Origin: Betaproteobacteria bacterium UBA7395
GTDB taxonomy: Bacteria; Pseudomonadota; Gammaproteobacteria; Burkholderiales; Rhodocyclaceae
Reading direction: 5' to 3'
Length of the DNA stretch: 20,552 nucleotides
NCBI GenBank assembly: GCA_002470165.1
Contig: DKNF01000130.1
Span: 1-20,552 of the forward strand
Shown: one piece after another, positions 1 to 6,277 of the stretch
How positions within the stretch are numbered: the stretch's first letter is position 1
Layout of the letters: the number at the start of each line of letters is the position of its first letter
Made by a program: the position numbers and the translations under genes
Notes under the pieces: generated by a model
What the model saw: only the letters and a program-made list of their open reading frames with translations
What the model was told of the DNA's origin: nothing
The model's database searches: none

Positions 1-707
1 CGGCGATAGCACTTGTCGTGGATGCGCTGGCCGTAGAACATCTTCGGCCGACCCTGGCGATCAAGCTCGGGAATGCGGTCGAAGGTCAGCATGTAGGTGA
101 CGACACCGGTCATCACTTCGGGGATCGGCGGGCAGCCCGGGACATTGATGATCGGCTTGCCGGAAATCACCTTGTGTACCGGCGTGGCGCGCGTCGGGTT
201 CGGCTTGGCGGCCTGCACGCAGCCGTAGGAAGCGCAGGCCCCCCAGGAGATGATGGCCTTGGCGTCGGCACAGGTCTCGCGCAGCTTCTCGATGAAGGGA
301 CGACCGCCCTGGATGCAGAACATGCCGTCCTCGTTGAGCGGCGGATTGCCCTCGACGGCGACGATGTACTGGCCCTTGTACTTGCGCTTCACCTCTTCGA
401 GGATTTCCTCGGCCTGGTGGCCGGCAGCGGCCATCAGCGTATCGTCGTAATCGAGCGACAGCATCGACAGCACGACATCCTTGGTCAGCGGGTGCGCCGA
501 GCGGATGAAGGATTCGGTACAGCAGGTACATTCCAGCCCGTGCAACCACAGGACCGGCGTGCGCGGCTTGGTTTCCATGGCCTGCGCAATGCGCGGCGCG
601 GCGGCGCTACCCAAGCCGAGCGAAGTCGCGGTCAGGCTGCAGAATTTCAGGAAGCTGCGCCGGGAAATTCCCTGGCGGCGCAGCACATCGTAAAAGGTTT
701 CGGTCAC
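1..707 (-). CDS. hyaA: [NiFe] uptake hydrogenase small subunit, O2-tolerant type (partial, 3' end off left edge)
   Basis: Electron-transfer subunit of a periplasm-facing, membrane-bound H2-oxidising hydrogenase. 235 codons are present; E. coli HyaA is about 370 residues, so the medial and distal cluster ligands and the C-terminal anchor lie outside. A GTG start at 707 is chosen because GGGGGAAG precedes it at good spacing and the N-terminus then carries a Tat signal (SRRSFLKF, about residues 15-22) ending in AQA, with predicted cleavage before Met44. In mature numbering the proximal-cluster cysteines fall at 17, 19, 20, 115, 120 and 149 (precursor C60, C62, C63, C158, C163, C192). These spacings equal those I recall for E. 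coli Hyd-1. C19 and C120 are the supernumerary cysteines that build the [4Fe-3S] cluster of O2-tolerant group 1d enzymes, and Glu76 is also present. hupS and hoxK are equivalent names. It is preceded by a sigma-54 promoter. Confidence 0.95.
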   Translation of the reverse strand, partial: MTETFYDVLRRQGISRRSFLKFCSLTATSLGLGSAAAPRIAQAMETKPRTPVLWLHGLECTCCTESFIRSAHPLTKDVVLSMLSLDYDDTLMAAAGHQAEEILEEVKRKYKGQYIVAVEGNPPLNEDGMFCIQGGRPFIEKLRETCADAKAIISWGACASYGCVQAAKPNPTRATPVHKVISGKPIINVPGCPPIPEVMTGVVTYMLTFDRIPELDRQGRPKMFYGQRIHDKCYR

Positions 708-750
708 AGCGCTTCCCCCCGTTGGTCAGAACTTGCGTGGCGATCGCATC

Positions 751-765
751 GCAAGGCCTGTGCCA
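751..765 (-). promoter_or_regulatory. sigma-54 (-24/-12) promoter for the hydrogenase operon
   Basis: On the minus strand the sequence reads TGGCAC-AGGCC-TTGC, matching the RpoN consensus TGGCAC-N5-TTGC at every defined position with exact spacing. The implied transcript start is near 739-740, giving a leader of about 33 nt before the GTG start of the hydrogenase gene. RpoN-dependent hydrogenase promoters driven by HoxA/HupR-type activators are well known in proteobacteria. The activator gene is not in this window. Confidence 0.85.
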
Positions 766-794
766 TCGGAGGAGAAACCGGATTTACCCTTTCA

Positions 795-807
795 AATCAT
801 CGAATTG
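795..807 (+). promoter_or_regulatory. IHF-like binding site
   Basis: AATCAT-CGAA-TTG matches the IHF consensus WATCAA-N4-TTR with one mismatch. It is centred about 60 bp upstream of the predicted sigma-54 transcript start, between the promoter and the dyads at 849-890. That is where a bending protein would loop an enhancer onto RpoN polymerase. The match alone is degenerate; position is the main support. Confidence 0.45.
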
Positions 808-848
808 ACAAATGCATCGCGCGGAAAGCCCGAGCATCCGGACATTCA

Positions 849-890
849 GGTGGAAACATGAAATCCATAAGTGGATATCTTGATTCCACC
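849..890. promoter_or_regulatory. Tandem dyads, probable enhancer (activator) site
   Basis: Two 19-bp dyads, GTGGA-N9-TCCAT (850-868) and GTGGA-N9-TCCAC (871-889), lie exactly 21 bp apart, two helical turns, so both face the same side of the helix. Together they also form a larger symmetric array with outer arms GGTGGAA (849-855) and TTCCACC (884-890). The centre lies about 130 bp upstream of the predicted sigma-54 start, the usual place for an NtrC-family activator. The binding protein is not identifiable from sequence, and the site could also serve the divergent gene at 977. Confidence 0.5.
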
Positions 891-940
891 CATCCCGGAT
901 TGCCCCACCGCCGGAGCATTCGCCGCACTTGCGCTGGATC

Positions 941-969
941 AAGACAGGGACCGTGCGCTTGACTACAAT
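941..969 (+). promoter_or_regulatory. Possible sigma-70 promoter giving a leaderless mRNA
   Basis: AAGACA (941-946, 4 of 6 to the -35 consensus) is separated by 17 bp from TACAAT (964-969, 5 of 6 to the -10 consensus). Seven bases later comes the ATG at 977, so transcription would begin on or next to the start codon. No Shine-Dalgarno sequence precedes that ATG, which fits a leaderless message. Confidence 0.4.
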
Positions 970-976
970 CGCGGCC

Positions 977-3900
977 ATGCCCACCGTAGCCGACCTGATG
1001 ACGCTGCACGCCGACAGCGTAGCCCCCGATGCCACGCTGGCGACTGCCGCCGCCATGATGATCAGGTCGCGGATATCGTCGGTCGTGGTGGTCGACCGGG
1101 GACGCATTGCCGGCATCCTGACCGAGCGCGACATGCTGCACGCCATGCGCCAGCACGACGATTCCAGCCGCTCGGTACGCGAATTCATGACCGCACCGGT
1201 GCATACGGTCCGGCACGACACCGACGTCCGCGCCGCCTTCCGCCAGACCACGCGCCTGGGCATCCGCCACCTGGTCGTCACCGGCAACGACGACAGCCTG
1301 CTCGGCATCGTCAGCGAAACCGATTTCCGGCGCTTCTTCGGGCTCGACTTCTATCGCCACCTGAACACCGTCGAAGGCCTCATGGAACGGGTCTTTCCCC
1401 GACTGCCGCGGACCGCGACCCTGAACCAGGCACTGGAGGCCATGGAAACCGCCAAGGCGACCAGCGTCGTCGTCATGGACGGCCCCCGGGCCTGCGGCAT
1501 CGTCACCGAACGCGACGTGGTCCGGCTCTACCTCAACGAAGAGGGCAATCCGCCGCTCGAGGCGGTGATGACCCAGCCGCTGACCAGCGTTCGTCCCGAG
1601 ACCTCGGCAGCCGACGCGGCGGCGATGATGCTGGAGGCCCGCATCCGCCACCTGACCGTGGTCGACCGCGACAACCGCCTGATCGGCCTGCTCACCGAGC
1701 ACAGCCTGATCCGGCCGCTGGAAATGGACCTGCTCGACGAAGCGGTCAGCGAACAACGCGGCCTGCAGACGCGCTACGACGAAGCCCTGCTGATCCGCAA
1801 CGCAGCCATGGCCGGCATGCTGCGCGGCGAACGCCTGGAAAACCTGCTCGAACTGGTCGTCCTGTCGGCCGAACACGAGGTTCCCGGCATCAAGTGCGCG
1901 ATCATGCTGGCCAACCCGGACGGCAGGACCTTGCGCCTGGCGGCTGCGCCCAGCCTGCCCGAAGCCGCCCAGCAAATTCTGGCGACAGCGGAAATCGGCG
2001 AGGGCGTCGGCGTTTCCGGCACCGCCGCCTGGCGCCGTGGCGAAGCCTTCATCGAGGATGTATTTGCCCAACCGGAGGGCGAGCGTTACCGCGACTTCGC
2101 CCGCCTGTTCGGCGGCCGCTCGGGCTGGGCCGAGGCCCTGATCGGCCCGGATCAGACCTTGCTCGGCACGTTTGCCGCCTACCGAGAGAACAGCGGGCGC
2201 CTGCCCGAAAGCATCCGCGCCACGGTACATCAGGCCAGCCAGCTGGCCACCCTGCTGATTGCCCAGCAGCGCCAGTCGGCGGAATTGCAGAACAGCCGGA
2301 ACACCTTCCACCAGTTGTTCGAAACCGTCGCCAATGCCTTGTTCGTGCTCGATGCCGACGGCTATTTCCTCGACGCCAACCAGGCCGCCGAGCAGATGTG
2401 CGGCTATCCCCGTGCCGAACTCCGCGGTCGCAAGCCGGACGACATGGCCGTCGCCGGCATGAATCCGCCCGGCGAAGTGGCCGCGGCCATCCGCGCAGCC
2501 GCCGCCGGTGAACCGCAAGCCATCGAATACTGGGGCCGCACACGCTCCGGCGAAATCACCCTGATCCGCGTCCAGATGACTGCCACCCGCTACGCCGGGC
2601 AAGCGGCAGTCATCGCCAGCGCCATCAATATCGGTGCCAGCCGTGCGGAAGAACTGCGCCTGGGCATCGAGCGCGACCTGGCCAACGCCCTGGCCGCCGG
2701 CAGCGACCATACCGGGCTGCTGGCCACCATGCTCGACCTGTCGCTGCGTTTCCCCGAATTCGATTGCGGCGGCATCTACTGGCAAGCGCCGGGCGGCGCT
2801 TACGAATTGCTCGCCCAGCGCGGTCTGTCCGAGCATTTCATCGAGCAGATCCGCTATTACCCGGCAGATTCCCGTCAGGCACGCCTGATCCAGGAGCACA
2901 AGGTCATCTGCAGTTGCCGGCACTGCTGCAGCCAGCACGAGGACTGCAGCCTGCTGGCGCCGGAGTACATCAGCGCGGAAGGCCTGCGCTGCCTGCTGAT
3001 CCAGCCCATCGTCGTCGACGGTCAGGCAGTTGCCTGCCTCAACCTGGCCGGCCGCCATACCGAGCAGATTTCCGAGGCCAATTGCCAGGCGGTACAGGCC
3101 ATGGCCCGGCAATTCGCACTGGCGCTCGAACGCCAGGTCCTGGAGGAACGCCAGCGCCTGGCCGCCAGCGTTTTCGCCAACGCCCACGAAGGCATCATGA
3201 TCACCGATGTCAGCGGCCGCATCGTCGAGGTCAACCCCACCTTCAGCGAACTGACCGGTTTCAGCCGGGACGAAGCCATCGGCCAGAACGCCGGCCTGCT
3301 CAACTCCGGTCACCACGACAGCGCCTTCTACCGCGAGATGTGGCATGCCATTCGCCATCACGGACACTGGCGCGGCGAAGTCTGGAACCGCAAGAAATCC
3401 GGCGAGATCTTCGTCGAACTGCTGACCATCTCCGCCGTCCGCAGCCCGGACTCGACGATCACGCACTTTGTCGGCATTTTTTCCGACATCACGGTGCTCA
3501 AGGAACACCAGCAGCGGCTCGAACACCTGGCGCATTTCGATGCCCTGACCCAGTTGCCCAACCGCATGCTGCTCGCCGACCGCCTGCAACTGGCCATGGC
3601 CCAGGCGGCACGCACGCACGGACTGTTGGCGGTCTGCTATCTCGACCTCGACGGTTTCAAGCCGGTCAACGACCAGTACGGCCATGCCGCCGGCGACCGC
3701 CTGCTGATCGAGGTCGGACAACGGCTCAAGAGTTGCGTGCGCGGCGGCGACACGGTTGCCCGCCTGGGTGGCGACGAATTCGTGCTGCTGCTGGCCGGGC
3801 TCGGCGACATCCACGAATGCGACCAGGCCCTGAACCGGATTGCCACGACCTTGACCCGCCCCTTTGCCGTTCCCGGCGGCGAGGCAAGCATTTCCGCCAG

Positions 3901-5227
3901 CATCGGCGTCACGCTTTACCCCAACGACGGCTCCGATGCCGATACCCTGCTGCGCCACGCCGACCAGGCCATGTACGTGGCCAAGCAGGCCGGACGCAAC
4001 CGCCACCACCTGTTCGACCCGGAGAACGACCGGCGCGCCAGGCAGCGTCGGGAGGACATCACCCGTATCGGTGAAGCGCTCGCGAGCGGTGAATTCACCC
4101 TGCATTACCAGCCCAAGGTCGACATGCGCCAGGGCCGGGTGATCGGCGCCGAAGCCCTGATCCGCTGGCAACACCCGGAACGCGGCCTGCTGCTGCCGCA
4201 GGACTTCCTGCCGACGGTCGAAGGCAGCGAGCTGGCCATCGATCTCGGCAACTGGGTCATCCGCACCGCCCTCGATCAGCTTGCCCATTGGGCACAGGCC
4301 GGCCTCGATCTGGCGCTGAGCATCAATATTGCCGGCGAACATCTGCAGCACCCGGAATTTGCCGACATGCTGGCCGCCGAACTCGCCGCCCACCCCGAAG
4401 TGCTCCCCGAACGCCTTGAGCTGGAAGTCCTCGAAACCGCCGCCATCGAGGATGTCGGCCGGGCCGCCGAACTGTTCGAAACCTGCCGCAAACTCGGCGT
4501 CAGTTTCGCCCTCGACGACTTCGGCACCGGCTATTCCTCGCTGACCTATTTCCGCCGCCTGCCGGCCGAAATGCTCAAGATCGACCAGTCCTTCGTCCGT
4601 GACATGCTCGACGACCCGGAGGATCTGGCCATCGTCGAAGGCGTCATCGGCCTGACCCGGGCCTTCCGCCGCCAGGTGATCGCCGAAGGCGTGGAAAGCG
4701 TCGAACACGGACTGGTCCTGCTGCTACTCGGTTGCGACCTGGCCCAGGGCTTCGGCATCGCCCGCCCCATGCCGGCAAGCGAACTACCTGACTGGATCGG
4801 GAATTTCCGGCCCGACGACCTGTGGAGTTCAGCTTCGTCCTTTGCCTGGTCGCGCGAAGACCTGCCGCTGCTGATCGCCGAAGTCGACCACCGCCGCTGG
4901 CTGAAAACCCTGGACAGCCACCTGGCCGACGACAGCGGCCTGCTGCCGATCCCGGAACTGGACGAACGAGCCTGCGGTTTCGGCCGCTGGTATCACGGCG
5001 CCGGCACACGACGCTACGGACACATCCCGGTTTTCGCGCAGATCAACGCAACACATCACCGTCTGCACGAAATGGCCAGGCACATCCTCAACGCCAGACA
5101 GGCCGGCCTGCCCGAAGCCATCCCGGAGCTGCTGGAGAAACTCAGGGAAGCCAGCGGCGAACTGGCGCACCTGCTGCAGGAACTGCAGGCGGAAATCCTG
5201 CTCGGCGCTCAGACCAGAAGGCGGTAA
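977..5227 (+). CDS. Multi-sensor c-di-GMP enzyme: CBS x4-GAF-PAS-GAF-PAS-GGDEF-EAL-CZB
   Basis: A 1416-residue cytosolic protein with no membrane segment, expected to make and/or degrade c-di-GMP. Domains: four CBS (about 1-57, 72-125, 135-190, 195-252), GAF (about 285-430), PAS (about 440-550), GAF (about 560-730) with a cysteine-rich insert (C645, C647, C650, C651, C657), PAS (about 730-845), GGDEF (about 853-1011), EAL (about 1031-1271) and a C-terminal CZB zinc-binding domain (about 1300-1400; H1305, C1333 in CGFGRWY, H1360/H1361/H1364). The cyclase motif GGDEF (931-935) is intact and preceded at the canonical five residues by an RxxD product-inhibition site (922-925). The phosphodiesterase motifs EAL (1059-1061) and DDFGTGYSS (1180-1188) are also intact. 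ATG 977 is preferred over the in-frame TTG at 929 because CBS homology begins there. It diverges from the hydrogenase gene, and its last 19 bases overlap oxyR. Net activity cannot be told from sequence. Confidence 0.93.
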   Translation: MPTVADLMTLHADSVAPDATLATAAAMMIRSRISSVVVVDRGRIAGILTERDMLHAMRQHDDSSRSVREFMTAPVHTVRHDTDVRAAFRQTTRLGIRHLVVTGNDDSLLGIVSETDFRRFFGLDFYRHLNTVEGLMERVFPRLPRTATLNQALEAMETAKATSVVVMDGPRACGIVTERDVVRLYLNEEGNPPLEAVMTQPLTSVRPETSAADAAAMMLEARIRHLTVVDRDNRLIGLLTEHSLIRPLEMDLLDEAVSEQRGLQTRYDEALLIRNAAMAGMLRGERLENLLELVVLSAEHEVPGIKCAIMLANPDGRTLRLAAAPSLPEAAQQILATAEIGEGVGVSGTAAWRRGEAFIEDVFAQPEGERYRDFARLFGGRSGWAEALIGPDQTLLGTFAAYRENSGRLPESIRATVHQASQLATLLIAQQRQSAELQNSRNTFHQLFETVANALFVLDADGYFLDANQAAEQMCGYPRAELRGRKPDDMAVAGMNPPGEVAAAIRAAAAGEPQAIEYWGRTRSGEITLIRVQMTATRYAGQAAVIASAINIGASRAEELRLGIERDLANALAAGSDHTGLLATMLDLSLRFPEFDCGGIYWQAPGGAYELLAQRGLSEHFIEQIRYYPADSRQARLIQEHKVICSCRHCCSQHEDCSLLAPEYISAEGLRCLLIQPIVVDGQAVACLNLAGRHTEQISEANCQAVQAMARQFALALERQVLEERQRLAASVFANAHEGIMITDVSGRIVEVNPTFSELTGFSRDEAIGQNAGLLNSGHHDSAFYREMWHAIRHHGHWRGEVWNRKKSGEIFVELLTISAVRSPDSTITHFVGIFSDITVLKEHQQRLEHLAHFDALTQLPNRMLLADRLQLAMAQAARTHGLLAVCYLDLDGFKPVNDQYGHAAGDRLLIEVGQRLKSCVRGGDTVARLGGDEFVLLLAGLGDIHECDQALNRIATTLTRPFAVPGGEASISASIGVTLYPNDGSDADTLLRHADQAMYVAKQAGRNRHHLFDPENDRRARQRREDITRIGEALASGEFTLHYQPKVDMRQGRVIGAEALIRWQHPERGLLLPQDFLPTVEGSELAIDLGNWVIRTALDQLAHWAQAGLDLALSINIAGEHLQHPEFADMLAAELAAHPEVLPERLELEVLETAAIEDVGRAAELFETCRKLGVSFALDDFGTGYSSLTYFRRLPAEMLKIDQSFVRDMLDDPEDLAIVEGVIGLTRAFRRQVIAEGVESVEHGLVLLLLGCDLAQGFGIARPMPASELPDWIGNFRPDDLWSSASSFAWSREDLPLLIAEVDHRRWLKTLDSHLADDSGLLPIPELDERACGFGRWYHGAGTRRYGHIPVFAQINATHHRLHEMARHILNARQAGLPEAIPELLEKLREASGELAHLLQELQAEILLGAQTRRR

Positions 5228-6114
5228 GCCGGCGAATCCAGCCCGCGGACGGCGGCCAGCAGGGCATCGATGGCCTTCGGCCGGACGAAGCAGCTGCGCC
5301 AGGCCAGGGCCACCCGGCGCGACGGCTCGGGCGGCGTAAACGGGATAACGCTGATCATGTCGTTGCTGTAGGGATGCTGGAGCGCACCGTCGGGCAGCAC
5401 TGACACCCCCAGACCCGACGCCACCATGCAGCGGATGGTGCCGATCGAGTGGCCGAGGCGGATGTCGGTTTCCGGACTGCTGACCTGCGGACAGGCGCCC
5501 AGCACCTGATCGCGAAAGCAGTTGCCGGCCTTGAGCAGCAGCACTTCGTCGCCGGCCACTTCCTCCGGCGCGATCGCCGAGCGCGTCTCCCAGACGTGGC
5601 CGCGCGGTACGATGACCTTGAACACCTCGTCGTAGAGGGGCCGGGTGAGTACGCCGGGCAGATCGAAGGGCAGGGCCAGGATGGCCACGTCGATATCGTT
5701 GTCGCGCAGCATGTCGGCCAGGTTGGCCGTCATGTTTTCCTCGATCACCAGCGGCATGTTGGGCGCCACCGCCTTGAGCGAGTGGATCAGTTGCGGCAGC
5801 AGGTAGGGGCCGATGGTATGGATGACGCCAAGCCGCAACGTACCGTCGAGCTGGTCGCGGCCGCGCTGGGCGATCTGGCGAACTTTCTCGGCTTCCTCCA
5901 GCGCCAGTTGCGCCTGTTCGACGACCCGGGCACCGACCAGGCTGGGGCTGACGAAGCCCTTGCCCCGTTCGAACAACTGTACACCGAGCTCGTCTTCCAG
6001 GCGGGCGATGGCCACGCTGAGCGTCGGCTGACTGACCGAACAACGTTCGGCAGCACGGCTGAAATTCTTTTCCTGGGCAAGAGCCACGATGTAGCGCAAT
6101 TCGGTCAAGGTCAT
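5209..6114 (-). CDS. oxyR: OxyR, peroxide-sensing LysR-family regulator
   Basis: A 301-residue transcription factor. The N-terminal winged helix-turn-helix (SVSQPTLSVAIARLEDELGV) is followed by a LysR substrate-binding-type sensor domain. The redox pair lies in CFRDQVLGAC: starting at the ATG at 6114, the cysteines are C199 and C208, the same numbers as in E. coli OxyR. This supports that start over the in-frame GTG at 6123, whose SD (GGAGG) would be only 2 nt away instead of 11. In the known mechanism, H2O2 oxidises C199 to form the C199-C208 disulfide, which switches DNA contacts. It is divergent from the cytochrome c peroxidase gene with a shared OxyR box between them. Its 3' end overlaps the convergent c-di-GMP gene by 19 bp with no terminator visible. 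Confidence 0.96.
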   Translation of the reverse strand: MTLTELRYIVALAQEKNFSRAAERCSVSQPTLSVAIARLEDELGVQLFERGKGFVSPSLVGARVVEQAQLALEEAEKVRQIAQRGRDQLDGTLRLGVIHTIGPYLLPQLIHSLKAVAPNMPLVIEENMTANLADMLRDNDIDVAILALPFDLPGVLTRPLYDEVFKVIVPRGHVWETRSAIAPEEVAGDEVLLLKAGNCFRDQVLGACPQVSSPETDIRLGHSIGTIRCMVASGLGVSVLPDGALQHPYSNDMISVIPFTPPEPSRRVALAWRSCFVRPKAIDALLAAVRGLDSPAYRLLV

Positions 6115-6138
6115 CCGTTTCACATCCTCCGGGCATGG

Positions 6139-6166
6139 ATCATACCCTCATCGCTTATAGGGTCTA
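6139..6166 (-). promoter_or_regulatory. Predicted oxyR promoter
   Basis: On the minus strand TAGACC (6166-6161) and TATGAT (6144-6139) are 16 bp apart, 4 of 6 and 5 of 6 matches to sigma-70 -35/-10 elements, with a start near 6132. The -35 hexamer lies inside the first quarter of the OxyR box, so bound OxyR should block its own promoter. That is the negative autoregulation known in E. coli. Confidence 0.5.
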
Positions 6167-6193
6167 CCTATGACCACTATAGTTGAAACCCAT
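6157..6193. promoter_or_regulatory. OxyR tetramer binding site
   Basis: The sequence reads ATAG-N7-CTAT-N7-ATAG-N7-CCAT, matching the published OxyR motif (ATAG-N7-CTAT twice, 7 bp apart) at 15 of 16 core bases and at exact spacing over 37 bp. It lies between oxyR and the cytochrome c peroxidase gene, centred about 75 bp upstream of the predicted peroxidase transcript start. Confidence 0.9.
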
Positions 6194-6201
6194 GAAAAAC
6201 A

Positions 6202-6215
6202 TTGACTTGGATCAA
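6202..6215. promoter_or_regulatory. FNR/ANR-type box upstream of the peroxidase gene
   Basis: TTGAC-TTGG-ATCAA matches the FNR consensus TTGAT-N4-ATCAA at 9 of 10 positions. Its centre (6208.5) is 41.5 bp upstream of the start predicted from the -10 at 6237-6242, the class II activator position. The same bases could be read as a -35 (TTGACT), but the downstream half-site is not explained by that. Confidence 0.7.
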
Positions 6216-6236
6216 ACCTGGCATATCGAGCATCGG

Positions 6237-6242
6237 GACAAT
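6237..6242 (+). promoter_or_regulatory. Predicted -10 element of the cytochrome c peroxidase promoter
   Basis: GACAAT is a 4 of 6 match to TATAAT, placing the transcript start near 6250 and leaving a leader of about 28 nt. It is chosen because it puts the FNR-type box at -41.5. A weaker alternative is TATCGA at 6224-6229, 16 bp from TTGACT. Confidence 0.45.
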
Positions 6243-6277
6243 GACCTGACAACTTTTATCAACGAGGGAGAAACACG

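Noticed and set aside
805..810. TTGACA as a plus-strand -35 element
   Set aside because: No acceptable -10 follows at 16-18 bp, and the same bases fit the IHF-like site better.
18..962. 314-codon plus-strand frame over the hydrogenase gene and its promoter
   Set aside because: It runs antisense to a well-supported hydrogenase gene and through the sigma-54 promoter; no homology or SD.
929..976. TTG 929 as the start of the c-di-GMP gene
   Set aside because: The 16 extra residues lie outside the CBS fold, have no SD, and would span the predicted promoter at 941-969.
797..4708. 1303-codon open frame on the minus strand opposite the c-di-GMP gene
   Set aside because: The translation shows no recognisable domain and is low in hydrophobic pattern, while the plus strand encodes eleven clear domains. 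Long antisense frames are expected from GC-rich third positions.
6224..6229. TATCGA as the -10 of the peroxidase promoter with TTGACT as -35
   Set aside because: It is a weak -10, and it leaves the near-perfect FNR-type box unexplained; kept only as an alternative.
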